Assembly (NCBI RefSeq): GCF_900094565.1
Contig: NZ_FMAF01000005.1
Span: forward strand, 186,001 to 250,000
Length of the DNA: 64,000 bases
Direction of reading: 5' to 3'
Source: Martinezella lusitana
GTDB taxonomy: Bacteria; Pseudomonadota; Alphaproteobacteria; Rhizobiales; Rhizobiaceae
The notes beneath the pieces are model-generated. The model was given only the letters and a program-made list of their open reading frames with translations. It made no database searches and was not told the origin of the DNA. The position numbers were made by a program, and so were the translations under genes. Below are positions 34,928 through 44,413 of this stretch, piece after piece (within the stretch, counting starts at the first letter, position 1; the number at the start of each line of letters is the position of its first letter).

Positions 34928-36502
34928 GTGTCGTCATCTGATGTGCCGGCAACCGGTGCGTTACTATCGGTTCGCAAACTGACGAAGCTGTTCGGTAGTT
35001 TTGCTGCCTGCAATGAAATCGATCTGGAAATCCAGCCGGGCGAAATTCACGCTCTGCTCGGCGAGAACGGCGCAGGCAAATCCACGCTCGTAAAGATGCT
35101 GTTCGGCGTGCTGGAGCCGACGCATGGAGAAATAGTCTGGCAGGGCCAACCCGTTGCGATCGACTCGCCGGGCACGGCCCGCAAGCTCGGCATCGGCATG
35201 GTGTTCCAGCATTTCTCGCTGTTCGAGGCGCTGACGGTTGCCGAAAATATCGCGCTGTCACTCGACAGCAAGATCCCGATCGCGAAAATATCGGAAGAGG
35301 CCGCGAGGCTCTCGCGAGCCTATGGCTTGCCGCTCGATCCGAACGCTCATGTGGCCGATCTCTCCGTCGGCGAGCGCCAGCGCATCGAGATCGTCCGTGC
35401 GCTGCTGCAGAATCCGAAGCTGATCATTCTCGATGAACCGACCTCGGTGCTGACGCCGCAGGAGGCCGATCGCCTCTTCGAGACACTGTTCCAGCTGAGG
35501 GACGAAGGGCGCTCGGTGCTTTACATCAGCCATCGCCTGGAAGAAGTGCAGCGCATTTGTTCGCGCGCCACCGTGCTTCGCCACGGCAAGGTGACCGGTG
35601 CCTGCGACCCGCGGCAGGAAACGACGGGTTCGCTTGCGCGCATGATGGTCGGCAGTGACGTTGCCAGCGTGCAGCACGAGGGGCTTGGGAGTGCGGGTGA
35701 CATTCAGCTCGAGGTCGCTGGCCTGTCCGTCCCGGCGCGGACTCCCTTTGCCATGTCGCTGAAGGACGTTTCGTTGCGTGTGCGTGCCGGCGAAATTCTC
35801 GCAATCGCAGGCGTTGCCGGAAACGGGCAGGGCGAGCTGTTCGACGTCATCTCCGGCGAGTACACCGTCCCATCGGACGATCTGATCCATGTGCGCGGCC
35901 AGGCGGTCGGCACCAAGGGCATCAATGCGCGCCGGTTGCTCGGTGCCGGTTTCGTGCCGGAGGAGCGCCATGGCCACGCCGCCGTCTCGGCGATGAAGCT
36001 GTCGGACAATCTCGTCCTGGCGCGCAACCAATCGGACAGCAAGGCATTTCTGCGCGGTCGTTTCCTCAAGATCATCCGTCACGGCGTCGTCAAGCAGGCC
36101 GCCAAGCGGATCTGCGAAGCGATGGATGTGCGCAAGAGCGGCGAGGATCCGGCCGCGGGCGCGCTTTCGGGCGGCAATCTGCAGAAGTTCATCGTCGGTC
36201 GAGAACTCGATCGCCAGCCGAGCGTACTGGTCGTCAACCAGCCGACCTGGGGTGTGGACGCAGGGGCCGCGAGCCGCATCCGTCAGGCACTGGTCGATCT
36301 TGCCCGTGACGGTTCGGCTGTGCTCGTGATCAGCCAGGATCTTGACGAGATCTTCGAAGTGGCGACCGATATCGCCGTCATCTCGGAAGGCCGGCTTTCA
36401 GCTTCTTATCCGGCCAGCGAACTCACCCGCGAAAAGATCGGCCTGCTGATGAGCGGTCTGCATGAATCCAGGACGCATTCGGAGCCCGCGCATGCGCATT
36501 GA
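34928..36502 (+). CDS. BMP-type ABC transporter, duplicated ATPase subunit
   Basis: A 524-residue ATPase with two ABC domains in tandem. Domain 1 has Walker A GENGAGKST, signature LSVGERQRIEIVRAL, and Walker B LIILDEPTSVLTPQE. Domain 2 has a degenerate Walker A (GVAGNGQGE), signature LSGGNLQKFIVGREL, and VLVVNQPTWGVDAG with Asn-Gln in place of the usual Asp-Glu. This asymmetry is normal for the RbsA/YufO group. The GTG start follows GAGGGGAA. It heads a four-gene transporter operon; the next gene overlaps its end by 11 bases. Confidence 0.93.
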   Translation: MSSSDVPATGALLSVRKLTKLFGSFAACNEIDLEIQPGEIHALLGENGAGKSTLVKMLFGVLEPTHGEIVWQGQPVAIDSPGTARKLGIGMVFQHFSLFEALTVAENIALSLDSKIPIAKISEEAARLSRAYGLPLDPNAHVADLSVGERQRIEIVRALLQNPKLIILDEPTSVLTPQEADRLFETLFQLRDEGRSVLYISHRLEEVQRICSRATVLRHGKVTGACDPRQETTGSLARMMVGSDVASVQHEGLGSAGDIQLEVAGLSVPARTPFAMSLKDVSLRVRAGEILAIAGVAGNGQGELFDVISGEYTVPSDDLIHVRGQAVGTKGINARRLLGAGFVPEERHGHAAVSAMKLSDNLVLARNQSDSKAFLRGRFLKIIRHGVVKQAAKRICEAMDVRKSGEDPAAGALSGGNLQKFIVGRELDRQPSVLVVNQPTWGVDAGAASRIRQALVDLARDGSAVLVISQDLDEIFEVATDIAVISEGRLSASYPASELTREKIGLLMSGLHESRTHSEPAHAH

Positions 36503-37577
36503 ACTTGAAAAGCGCCCGCAGGTCTCGAAACTGTTCGGCATACTGTCGCCGCTGCTTGCCCTCGCGCTGGCGCTGATCGCCGGCACCATCATGTTCGCCG
36601 TCATGGGCAAGGACCCCGTGGAGGCGTTGGACGCCTTCTTCGTCGAGCCTCTGCTGGAAGTCTGGTCGCTGCACGAACTGGCGATCAAGGCAGGGCCGCT
36701 GATCCTGATCGCCGTCGGCCTCTGCGTCTGCTACCGCTCCAACAATTGGAACATCGGGGCGGAAGGTCAGTTCTCCATCGGCGCGGTCACCGGCTCCTTC
36801 ATCCCGATCGTCTTCACCGATTGGCATTCGCCGCTGATCCTGCCGCTCATGCTGATCGCCGGCGCCATCGGCGGCGCCCTCTATGGCGCTATTCCGGCGC
36901 TGCTGAAGGCGCATTTCAACACCAATGAGATTCTGACGAGCCTGATGCTCGTCTATATCGCACAGCTCTTTCTGGATTGGCTGTCACGCGGGCCGTGGCG
37001 CGATCCACAGGGGCATAATTTTCCGCAGAGCATCGATTTTCCGCCGGAGGCCGTGTTGCCGGCGATCTGGGAGGATTCCGGCCGTGCCCATTGGGGTATC
37101 GTCTTTGCCGTCGTTGCGGCGATCCTTGCCTGGTTCATGATCAAATATACGCTGAAGGGCTTCGAGATAACCGTGCTTGGTCAGTCCGCACGGGCAGGTC
37201 GGTTCGCCGGCTTCTCCTCGCGGAAAATGGTCTGGTTCGCCTTTCTCTTTTCCGGTGCGCTCTCGGGTCTTGCCGGCATTTCCGAGGTCGCCGGCTCGAT
37301 CGGCCATCTGCAGCCGGCGATCTCGCCAGGCTACGGCTTCACCGCCATCATCGTTGCATTCCTGGCACGTCTCAATCCGCTCGGTGCGATCCTTTCCGGC
37401 TTCGTGCTGGCACTGACCTATCTCGGCGGCGAGGCGGCACAATTGTCGCCCGGTATTTCCGCCAAGGCGGCGAATGTCTTCCAGGGGTTGCTGCTGTTTT
37501 TCGTGCTCTCCTGCGATACGCTGATCTACTATAAGATCCGCCTGATCTGGTCGCGGGTTCGAGGAGGTGCGGCATGA
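36492..37577 (+). CDS. BMP-type ABC transporter permease 1
   Basis: A 361-residue permease with about ten hydrophobic segments. The N-terminus reads MRIELEKRPQVSKLFGILSP, and the conserved cores NNWNIGAEGQFSIGAVTGS and FTAIIVAFLARLNPLGAI are typical of the YufP-like branch of the BPD_transp_2 family. ATG 36492 has GGAG 7 bases upstream and overlaps the ATPase gene; an ATG at 36462 is less likely. With permease 2 it forms the heterodimeric channel. Confidence 0.92.
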   Translation: MRIELEKRPQVSKLFGILSPLLALALALIAGTIMFAVMGKDPVEALDAFFVEPLLEVWSLHELAIKAGPLILIAVGLCVCYRSNNWNIGAEGQFSIGAVTGSFIPIVFTDWHSPLILPLMLIAGAIGGALYGAIPALLKAHFNTNEILTSLMLVYIAQLFLDWLSRGPWRDPQGHNFPQSIDFPPEAVLPAIWEDSGRAHWGIVFAVVAAILAWFMIKYTLKGFEITVLGQSARAGRFAGFSSRKMVWFAFLFSGALSGLAGISEVAGSIGHLQPAISPGYGFTAIIVAFLARLNPLGAILSGFVLALTYLGGEAAQLSPGISAKAANVFQGLLLFFVLSCDTLIYYKIRLIWSRVRGGAA

Positions 37578-38494
37578 GTGTCTTTGAAGCGATCCTCCTC
37601 ACCATCATCACGGCCTCGACGCCGCTCGTCATTGCCGGCTTGGGCGAGCTGGTGGTGGAGCGCTCTGGCGTGCTCAATCTCGGCGTCGAAGGCATGATGA
37701 TCATGGGCGCGGTCGCCGCCTTCGTCGGCGCGCAGATGACCGGGTCGCCCTATGTGGGCCTCGTCACCGGCATCATCGCTGGCGCATTGTTTTCCCTGCT
37801 GTTCGGGTTCCTGACGTTGACGCTGGTGACCAACCAGGTCGCTACGGGTCTCGCGCTGACCATCCTCGGCCTCGGTCTCTCCGGGATGATCGGCGAAGGC
37901 TATGTCAGCGTGCCCGGCGTGCAATTGCAAGAAATCGTCTTCCCGTTGCTATCGGACATTCCGCTCGTGGGGCCGGTGCTGTTCAAGCAGGACCTGACCT
38001 TCTATCTCTCGATCGCGCTGCTCATCGGCGTCAACTGGTTCCTCTTCCGCAGCCGCGCCGGCCTGAAGCTGCGCGCCGTCGGCGACAGTCACGGTTCCGC
38101 GCATGCGCTGGGCATCGATGTCATCCGCACGCGCTATCTCGCCGTCATGTTCGGCGGTGGCTGCGCGGGGCTTGCCGGCGCGCAATTGTCGCTGGTCTAC
38201 ACGCCGCAATGGGTCGAGAACATGTCGGCCGGCCGCGGCTGGGTGACGCTGGCGCTCGTCGTCTTCGCGTCCTGGCGGCCGATGCGCGTCATGGCCGGCG
38301 GCTATCTCTTCGGCGCCGTGACGATCCTGCAGTTTCACGCACAAGGCTTCGGCGTCGGCATTCCCTCGCAATTCCTGTCGATGCTGCCCTATGCATCGAC
38401 TATTGTGGTTCTCGTCATCATCTCACAAAATCGCCGCGCGACCTTGATCAACACGCCAGCGTCGCTCGGCAAGGCCTTCGTTCCGGAGCGCTGA
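37574..38494 (+). CDS. BMP-type ABC transporter permease 2
   Basis: A 306-residue permease of the YufQ-like branch with eight or nine hydrophobic segments. The conserved ERSGVLNLGVEGMMIMGA near the N-terminus and GLKLRAVGDSHGSAHALGID in the middle are family signatures. Its start overlaps the permease 1 stop in an ATGA, indicating coupled translation. It has no own regulatory gap and depends on the shared operon promoter upstream of the ATPase. Confidence 0.93.
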   Translation: MSVFEAILLTIITASTPLVIAGLGELVVERSGVLNLGVEGMMIMGAVAAFVGAQMTGSPYVGLVTGIIAGALFSLLFGFLTLTLVTNQVATGLALTILGLGLSGMIGEGYVSVPGVQLQEIVFPLLSDIPLVGPVLFKQDLTFYLSIALLIGVNWFLFRSRAGLKLRAVGDSHGSAHALGIDVIRTRYLAVMFGGGCAGLAGAQLSLVYTPQWVENMSAGRGWVTLALVVFASWRPMRVMAGGYLFGAVTILQFHAQGFGVGIPSQFLSMLPYASTIVVLVIISQNRRATLINTPASLGKAFVPER

Positions 38495-38549
38495 GGACAA
38501 ACAGCCGGACGGATTTTCGTAAAAACATGTCAAACCAATAGGGGTAACC

Positions 38550-39626
38550 ATGAAAAAACTAGCACTCGCACTCGCCACGACAGCCGCTGCCATCGTTGGT
38601 TTCGCGGCTGCGGCCGAAGCGGCGCCGACCAAGGTCTGCTTTGTCTATGTCGGTTCGCACACGGATGGCGGTTACTCGCAGGCGCACGATCTCGGCCGTC
38701 AGCAGATCCAGAAGGAATTCGGCAACAAGATCGATACGCCTTATCTCGAGAACGTGCCGGAAGGCCCCGATGCCGAGCGCGCCATCGAGCGTCTCGCCCG
38801 CTCCGGCTGCTCTCTGATCTTCTCCACCTCGTTCGGCTTCATGGATGCGACCGTCAAGGTTGCCGCCAAGTTCCCGAAAGTGAAGTTCGAGCATGCGACC
38901 GGCTTCAAGAGCGGCCCGAATCTCGCGACCTACAATTCGCGTTTCTATGAAGGCCGCTATATCCTGGGTCAGATCGCTGCCAAGATGTCGAAGAATCACG
39001 GCGCCGCCTACATCGCTTCCTTCCCGATCCCAGAAGTCGTCATGGGCATCAACTCCTTCGAGCAGGGTGCCCGCTCGATCGATCCGAGCTTCAAGCTCAA
39101 GGTCATCTGGGTCAATACCTGGTTCGACCCGGGCAAGGAAGCCGATGCCGCCAAGGCCATGGTTGACCAAGGCGTCGATATCCTGACCCAGCATACCGAC
39201 ACGACGGCACCGATGCAGGTAGCCGAAGAGCGCGGCATCCATGCCTTCGGTCAGGCTTCCGACATGATCGCCGCCGGCCCGAAGGCACAGCTGACGGCCG
39301 TCGTCGACACCTGGGGCAACTATTACTCCAAGCGCGTTCACGCGCTGCTCGACGGTACGTGGAAGTCCGAGCAGAACTGGGACGGCCTGAAGGACGGCAT
39401 CCTGAAAATGGCGCCCTACACCAACATGCCCGACGACGTGAAGAAGATGGCTCAGGAAACCGAAGCCAAGATCAAGTCCGGCGAACTCGCACCCTTCACC
39501 GGCCCGATCAACAAGCAGGACGGCACACCTTGGCTGAAGGCGGGCGAGAAGGCCGATGACGGCACTCTGCTCGGCATGAACTTCTACATCGAGGGCGTCG
39601 ACGACAAGCTGCCCGCTTCGAAGTAA
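38550..39626 (+). CDS. BMP-family periplasmic substrate-binding protein
   Basis: A 358-residue binding protein with a signal peptide (MKKLALALATTAAAIVGFA, cleaved near EAA) and the BMP/PnrA fold: CFVYVGSHTDGGYSQAHDLG, then GPDAERAIERLARSG and a hinge-lining AYIASFPIPEVVMGINSF. No lipobox Cys is present, as usual for Gram-negative members. Characterised relatives bind purine or pyrimidine nucleosides, and some rhizobial ones bind adenine-type bases; the exact ligand here is inferred only at that level. It closes the four-gene operon before a clear terminator. Confidence 0.92.
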   Translation: MKKLALALATTAAAIVGFAAAAEAAPTKVCFVYVGSHTDGGYSQAHDLGRQQIQKEFGNKIDTPYLENVPEGPDAERAIERLARSGCSLIFSTSFGFMDATVKVAAKFPKVKFEHATGFKSGPNLATYNSRFYEGRYILGQIAAKMSKNHGAAYIASFPIPEVVMGINSFEQGARSIDPSFKLKVIWVNTWFDPGKEADAAKAMVDQGVDILTQHTDTTAPMQVAEERGIHAFGQASDMIAAGPKAQLTAVVDTWGNYYSKRVHALLDGTWKSEQNWDGLKDGILKMAPYTNMPDDVKKMAQETEAKIKSGELAPFTGPINKQDGTPWLKAGEKADDGTLLGMNFYIEGVDDKLPASK

Positions 39627-39649
39627 GGCAGACGAAATGGCATGAGTTG

Positions 39650-39680
39650 AAAGGGGCGCCCTTGGTGCCCCTTTTTGTTG
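39650..39680 (+). terminator. Rho-independent terminator of the BMP transporter operon
   Basis: AAAGGGGCGCC pairs with GGTGCCCCTTT across a CTT loop, followed by TTGTTG. It begins 23 bases past the stop of the binding-protein gene. Confidence 0.85.
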
Positions 39681-39824
39681 TGTTGCGGTAGCGAATACTG
39701 ATTTACAAAAGTACTACTATATGTTTTTTTGATTGAGGGCCGGGGAGAGGGCCTTTGACGGGACTTCGCTGGTCTATCCGGAATCGTTTTTTCCATTTAT
39801 ACATCAGCGGGATATTCGCTTGTC

Positions 39825-39983
39825 ATGGTGAGCATTGAGCTTGTCGTGGTGATGGGCGGAACACTGCTAACGGGAGGAGCGGGGTTCGGCGGAGGAGCAT
39901 TCATCGGAATTCTGATACAGGATCAGATTCAGACCCACATCGCCTTTGATGGAACGCTTTCCAACGGGTGGATGACGGCCTGA
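39825..39983 (+). CDS. Possible 52-residue small membrane protein
   Basis: ATG 39825 opens a 52-codon frame ending TGA at 39983. Its first 31 residues are hydrophobic and glycine-rich (VSIELVVVMGGTLLTGGAG, then FGGGAFIGILI), like one transmembrane segment; the rest is polar (QDQIQTHIAFDG). The ribosome binding site is weak (GCGGGA at 13 bases). It lies alone in the 453-base gap between the operon terminator and the FadR-type regulator. The remainder of this gap shows no gene. Confidence 0.35.
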   Translation: MVSIELVVVMGGTLLTGGAGFGGGAFIGILIQDQIQTHIAFDGTLSNGWMTA

Positions 39984-40079
39984 TCGGCCTGCTGCAGTTT
40001 GCATATATTCTGATGCCCGAGAGTTTTCTGCTGCTTTCTCGTTTCAATCGACGTTACGTCTGAGGGAAGGACAGAGTGC

Positions 40080-40826
40080 TTGCGCAGCCGAATGCTTGAT
40101 ACGAGAAAACCCCAGGGAAAGTCGCGGACGAGCCATGCACAGGTGGTCGACGATCTCGGCAAGGCAATTGTCTCCGGCGTCTTCCCGATCGGTAGCATCC
40201 TTCCGGGGGACAGCGAACTTCTGCAGCGCTTCAAGGTATCCCGTACTGTTCTGCGCGAAAGCATGAAGACCCTGGCGGCAAAGGGGATGGTTGTGCCGCG
40301 CGCGCGTGTCGGCACGCGTGTCACCGAGAAGATTTATTGGAACATGTTCGACAACGAAGTGCTCAACTGGCATTTCGAAAGCGGGGTCAACAAGGAGTTT
40401 CTTCTCCACCTCTACGATATACGCATGGCGTTCGAGCCTTTCGCCGCCAGCCTGGTGGCGGAACGGGCCAGCCGCGAGGACATCGATTTACTGCGGCGGC
40501 TTGCGGCCTCCATGGCGGCCCCGCATCATACGTCCGACAGTCTGGCCGTTGCCGACCTTCATTTCCATCTGGCCATCACCGAGGCGTCGCAGAATCCGTT
40601 CATGCGGTCGCTCGGCGGGCTTATCGAGGCTGCGCTGGTCGGCATGTTCCGCATGAGCGCGCCACCCTCCAGCAACGGCTTCAGCAATATTGCCGACACG
40701 CATATGGCCATCGTCGAAGCCATTGCAGCGCATGATGCCCTGGCGGCGCACAAGGCCATGGAATTCGTCATCATCGACGGACGTCAACACGTCCTGGAGG
40801 CTTTCGCGGCTCTTGTCGAGGCGTAA
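40080..40826 (+). CDS. FadR/GntR-family transcriptional regulator
   Basis: A 248-residue regulator with an N-terminal winged helix ([22 protein letters not shown] and [17 protein letters not shown]) and a C-terminal FCD domain. The metal-site residues of FCD are visible (ADLHFHLAI and [10 protein letters not shown]). Such proteins respond to sugar acids or other carboxylates. GGAAGGA lies 10 bases before the TTG at 40080; the ATG at 40092 is an alternative start. Its targets are unknown: the transporter upstream is separated by a terminator and glmU downstream is housekeeping. Confidence 0.87.
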   Translation: MRSRMLDTRKPQGKSRTSHAQVVDDLGKAIVSGVFPIGSILPGDSELLQRFKVSRTVLRESMKTLAAKGMVVPRARVGTRVTEKIYWNMFDNEVLNWHFESGVNKEFLLHLYDIRMAFEPFAASLVAERASREDIDLLRRLAASMAAPHHTSDSLAVADLHFHLAITEASQNPFMRSLGGLIEAALVGMFRMSAPPSSNGFSNIADTHMAIVEAIAAHDALAAHKAMEFVIIDGRQHVLEAFAALVEA

Positions 40827-40927
40827 GGGCGGCTTCTAATTTCGCCGTAGTTCACCGCTCGACTAGTTGCTATGAGGGGATAGCGCCCGGTCACGGGCGG
40901 CGCCTGATGTTTATCTCGGAGCCTGAA

Positions 40928-42289
40928 ATGGAACGCACCTGCCTCGCCATCATCCTCGCTGCCGGCGACAGTACCCGTATGAAATCATCGATCTCGAAGG
41001 TTCTGCATCCGATCGCCGGTCGGCCAATGATCGCGCATGTCATGGAATCGATCGCCAAGACCGATATTTCGGCAGCGGCACTGGTCGTGGGGCGTAACGC
41101 CGATGAGGTGAGTGCGGCAGCGGCGATCGACGGCGTCGAGGTGGACTCCTATCTGCAGAAAGAGCGCCTTGGCACCGGCCATGCCGTGCTTGCGGCCCGC
41201 GAGGCGATCGCTCGAGGTTATGACGACATTCTCGTTGCCTACGGAGACGTGCCGCTGCTCACCGACGTACCACTGCGCGCCGCCCGCCAGGGGCTCGCCG
41301 AAGGCAATGATATCGTGGTCATCGGCTTTCACACCGATAATCCGAATGCCTATGGTCGGCTGCTGGTCAAGGACGGCGAGCTGATCGCCATCCGCGAGGC
41401 GAAGGATGCGACGGATGCCGAGCTGGCGGTCACCTGGTGCAACAGCGGCTTGATGGCGATCAACGGCCGCAAGGCGCTCGATCTGCTAGACCGCATCGGC
41501 AACAACAATGCCAAGGGCGAATATTATCTCACCGATCTTGTTGAAATCGCTCGTTCGCTCGGCGGCCGCGCCGTGGCGGTCGATGCGCCGGAAGTGGAGA
41601 TGACCGGTTGCAATAACCGGGCCGAACTTGCCGTCATCGAGCGTCTTTGGCAGGAGCGGCGGCGTCACGAACTGATGCTGTCGGGCGTCACTATGGTTGC
41701 GCCGGAAACCGTGTTTCTCGCCTACGATACCGTGATCGGCCAGGATGCGATGATCGAACCGAACGTCGTATTCGGTCCCGGCGCCGTCATCGAGGGAGGC
41801 GCGGTCGTTCATGCCTTCTCGCATATCGAGGGTGCGCACGTCAGCGCCGGTGCGACGGTCGGGCCGTTTGCGCGGTTGCGACCCGGCGCCGATCTCGCCG
41901 GCGGTTCCAAGGTCGGCAATTTCTGCGAGGTGAAGAACGGCAAGATCGGCGAGGGCGCCAAGGTCAATCATCTGACTTATATCGGCGACGCGACCGTCGG
42001 TGCCGGCAGCAATATCGGTGCCGGCACCATCACCTGCAACTACGATGGGGTCAACAAGTACGAGACTCATATCGGCGCCAACGCCTTCGTCGGTTCCAAC
42101 TCGTCGCTCGTGGCACCTGTGCGCATCGGCGACGGCGCCTATGTCGCCTCCGGCAGCGTCATCACCGATGACGTCCCGGCGGACGCACTGGCCTTCGGCC
42201 GGGCGCGGCAAGAGGTAAAGCCGGAGCGTGCCAAGCTGATACGCGAGAGGGCACTCGCCATCAAAGCCGCCAAGAAGGGTGGCCACTAA
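40928..42289 (+). CDS. glmU: Bifunctional GlmU (acetyltransferase/uridyltransferase)
   Basis: A 453-residue enzyme making UDP-N-acetylglucosamine. The N-terminal uridyltransferase has [20 protein letters not shown] (the form LAAGDST is common in rhizobia in place of LAAGxGT) and VAYGDVPLL. The C-terminal left-handed beta-helix acetyltransferase has hexapeptide repeats and [16 protein letters not shown] 40928 is 8 bases after GGAG; ATG 40907 would add seven residues. A small GC-rich hairpin (CGCCCG-GTCA-CGGGCG, 40884-40899) lies in its leader. It runs into glmS. Confidence 0.96.
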   Translation: MERTCLAIILAAGDSTRMKSSISKVLHPIAGRPMIAHVMESIAKTDISAAALVVGRNADEVSAAAAIDGVEVDSYLQKERLGTGHAVLAAREAIARGYDDILVAYGDVPLLTDVPLRAARQGLAEGNDIVVIGFHTDNPNAYGRLLVKDGELIAIREAKDATDAELAVTWCNSGLMAINGRKALDLLDRIGNNNAKGEYYLTDLVEIARSLGGRAVAVDAPEVEMTGCNNRAELAVIERLWQERRRHELMLSGVTMVAPETVFLAYDTVIGQDAMIEPNVVFGPGAVIEGGAVVHAFSHIEGAHVSAGATVGPFARLRPGADLAGGSKVGNFCEVKNGKIGEGAKVNHLTYIGDATVGAGSNIGAGTITCNYDGVNKYETHIGANAFVGSNSSLVAPVRIGDGAYVASGSVITDDVPADALAFGRARQEVKPERAKLIRERALAIKAAKKGGH

Positions 42290-42299
42290 GCCTAAAGTA

Positions 42300-42337
42300 G
42301 ATGGTCCCGTAACGGTTGGAAACCGAAAGTGACCATC
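42300..42337 (+). ncRNA. Nested hairpin in the glmU-glmS gap (candidate structured leader)
   Basis: GATGGTC (42300-42306) pairs perfectly with GACCATC (42331-42337), and inside it CGGTT (42313-42317) pairs with AACCG (42321-42325) over a GGA loop. It starts 10 bases past the glmU stop and ends 69 bases before glmS. No glmS-ribozyme core is recognisable. It may be a processing or small-RNA target site, or a weak terminator. Confidence 0.4.
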
Positions 42338-42406
42338 GTGGCAATTGTGAAAACTGTTAGAATAGTTAGGACTTGCCTTCAAATTTGAGGCCAGACGGAG
42401 AGTTGT

Positions 42407-44233
42407 ATGTGCGGCATTGTTGGGATCGTCGGAATGAAGCCTGTAGCGGGCCGTTTGGTGGATGCGCTGCGGCGCCTCGAGTACCGCGGCTACGATTCGG
42501 CCGGCGTCGCCACCATCCATGAAGGCATGATGGATCGCCGCCGCGCGGAAGGAAAGCTGTTCAATCTGGAAAGGCGGCTGGAGGCCGAACCTCTGCCCGG
42601 CACGACCGGTATCGCCCACACACGTTGGGCAACCCACGGCGTTCCGAATGAAACCAACGCCCATCCGCATTTCGTCGAAGGTGTCGCCGTCGTCCATAAC
42701 GGCATCATCGAAAACTTCTCCGAGTTACGCGAGGAGCTAAAGGCCGAGGGGAAGGTGTTCGCTTCGCAGACGGATACCGAAGTCGTTGCTCATCTGTTGG
42801 CCAAGTACGTTCAGGATGGCCTCGATCCGCGTGCCGCCATGCTGAAGATGCTGAACCGGGTCACCGGCGCGTATGCGCTGGCCGTGATGTTCCAGAGCGA
42901 TCCCGGCACGTTGCTGGCGGCGCGCTCAGGCCCGCCGCTCGCCGTCGGTTATGGCAGCGGGGAGATGTTCCTCGGCTCGGACGCAATCGCGCTTGCGCCG
43001 TTCACCAACGAGATTACCTATCTCGTCGACGGTGATTGCGCGATCGTCACCCGCGACGGCGCGAAGATCATCGATTTCGACGGCAACGACGTGAGCAGGC
43101 CGCGGCAGGTTTCGCAGGCAACCGCCTATGTGGTCGATAAGGGCAACCATCGCCACTTCATGGAAAAGGAAATCTACGAGCAGCCGGAGGTGATCTCGCA
43201 CGCGCTCAGCCACTATGTCGATTTCGACAGTCATCGCGTCCGTCAGAGCGCATCGGCGATCGATTTCGGCAGCGTTTCCGGCTTGGCGATCTCCGCTTGC
43301 GGCACTGCCTATCTCGCCGGTCTGATCGGCAAATACTGGTTCGAGCGCTATGCCCGGCTTCCCGTGGAAATCGATGTAGCTTCCGAATTCCGCTACCGCG
43401 AAATGCCCTTGTCGCCCTCGCAGGCGGCGCTGTTCATCTCTCAATCCGGCGAGACGGCGGATACCCTGGCCTCGCTACGCTATTGCCGGGACAACGGCCT
43501 GAAGATCGGCGCCGTCGTCAATGTCAGGGAATCGACCATCGCGCGTGAATCCGATGCCGTGTTTCCGATCCTGGCCGGCCCGGAGATCGGCGTCGCCTCG
43601 ACGAAGGCCTTCACCTGCCAGCTCGCCGTCCTTGCCTCCCTCGCGATCGGAGCGGGCGTTGCCCGCGGCACGGTGAGCGCCAAGGAGGAAGAGGACATGG
43701 TGCGCCACCTGGTCGAGATGCCTCGCATCATGGCGCGCGTGCTGAACATCATTCAGCCGCAGATGGAAAGCCTCGCGCGAGAGATATCCAAGTTCAAGGA
43801 CGTGCTCTATCTCGGTCGTGGCACCAGCTTCCCGCTTGCCATGGAAGGGGCGCTGAAGCTGAAGGAGATCTCCTACATCCATGCCGAAGGCTACGCGGCC
43901 GGCGAGCTGAAGCACGGGCCGATCGCGCTGATCGATGAGAACATGCCCGTCATCGTCATCGCGCCCTTTGACCGCTTTTTCGACAAGACCGTTTCCAACA
44001 TGCAGGAAGTGGCAGCGCGAGGCGGCCGGATCATCTTCATCACCGACGATGCGGGTGCCGCCGCATCGACGCTGCCGACCATGGCGACCATCATTCTGCC
44101 TGTTGTTGACGAAATCATTGCTCCGATCATCTTCTCGCTGCCGATCCAATTGCTGGCCTACCATACAGCGGTCTTCATGGGCACGGACGTCGATCAGCCG
44201 CGCAACCTCGCCAAATCGGTGACGGTAGAGTAG
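42407..44233 (+). CDS. glmS: Glutamine--fructose-6-phosphate aminotransferase
   Basis: A 608-residue amidotransferase that makes glucosamine-6-phosphate. The N-terminal Ntn domain begins MCGIVGIVGMKPV with the catalytic Cys as residue 2; THTRWATHG-like HTRWATHGVPNETNAHPH binds glutamine. The C-terminal half has two SIS sugar-isomerase domains, including SQSGETADTLASLRYC and a terminal NLAKSVTVE. Length is normal. It follows glmU by 117 bases, so the two form the glmUS pair of amino-sugar synthesis. Confidence 0.97.
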   Translation: MCGIVGIVGMKPVAGRLVDALRRLEYRGYDSAGVATIHEGMMDRRRAEGKLFNLERRLEAEPLPGTTGIAHTRWATHGVPNETNAHPHFVEGVAVVHNGIIENFSELREELKAEGKVFASQTDTEVVAHLLAKYVQDGLDPRAAMLKMLNRVTGAYALAVMFQSDPGTLLAARSGPPLAVGYGSGEMFLGSDAIALAPFTNEITYLVDGDCAIVTRDGAKIIDFDGNDVSRPRQVSQATAYVVDKGNHRHFMEKEIYEQPEVISHALSHYVDFDSHRVRQSASAIDFGSVSGLAISACGTAYLAGLIGKYWFERYARLPVEIDVASEFRYREMPLSPSQAALFISQSGETADTLASLRYCRDNGLKIGAVVNVRESTIARESDAVFPILAGPEIGVASTKAFTCQLAVLASLAIGAGVARGTVSAKEEEDMVRHLVEMPRIMARVLNIIQPQMESLAREISKFKDVLYLGRGTSFPLAMEGALKLKEISYIHAEGYAAGELKHGPIALIDENMPVIVIAPFDRFFDKTVSNMQEVAARGGRIIFITDDAGAAASTLPTMATIILPVVDEIIAPIIFSLPIQLLAYHTAVFMGTDVDQPRNLAKSVTVE

Positions 44234-44413
44234 GCCTCACTTCCTTTCATTCATCCTGCGGTCACGTCGTCGTGAGTCGGCCGCCTGTTCGGTGCGCCGG
44301 CGGGACTGGCGGGTTGTATGCCGCGCCAATTTCTGGCACGCTTCTTGAAGGAGATGGTGGGGGAAAATTTGCCTGATAAAGGTGGGCGGCGGAACGGAGT
44401 TTTCGAACGGCGA

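Noticed and set aside
42290..42406. A glmS ribozyme before glmS
   Set aside because: The gap is only 117 bases and lacks the pseudoknotted core; the ribozyme is a Gram-positive feature and only a simple nested hairpin is present.
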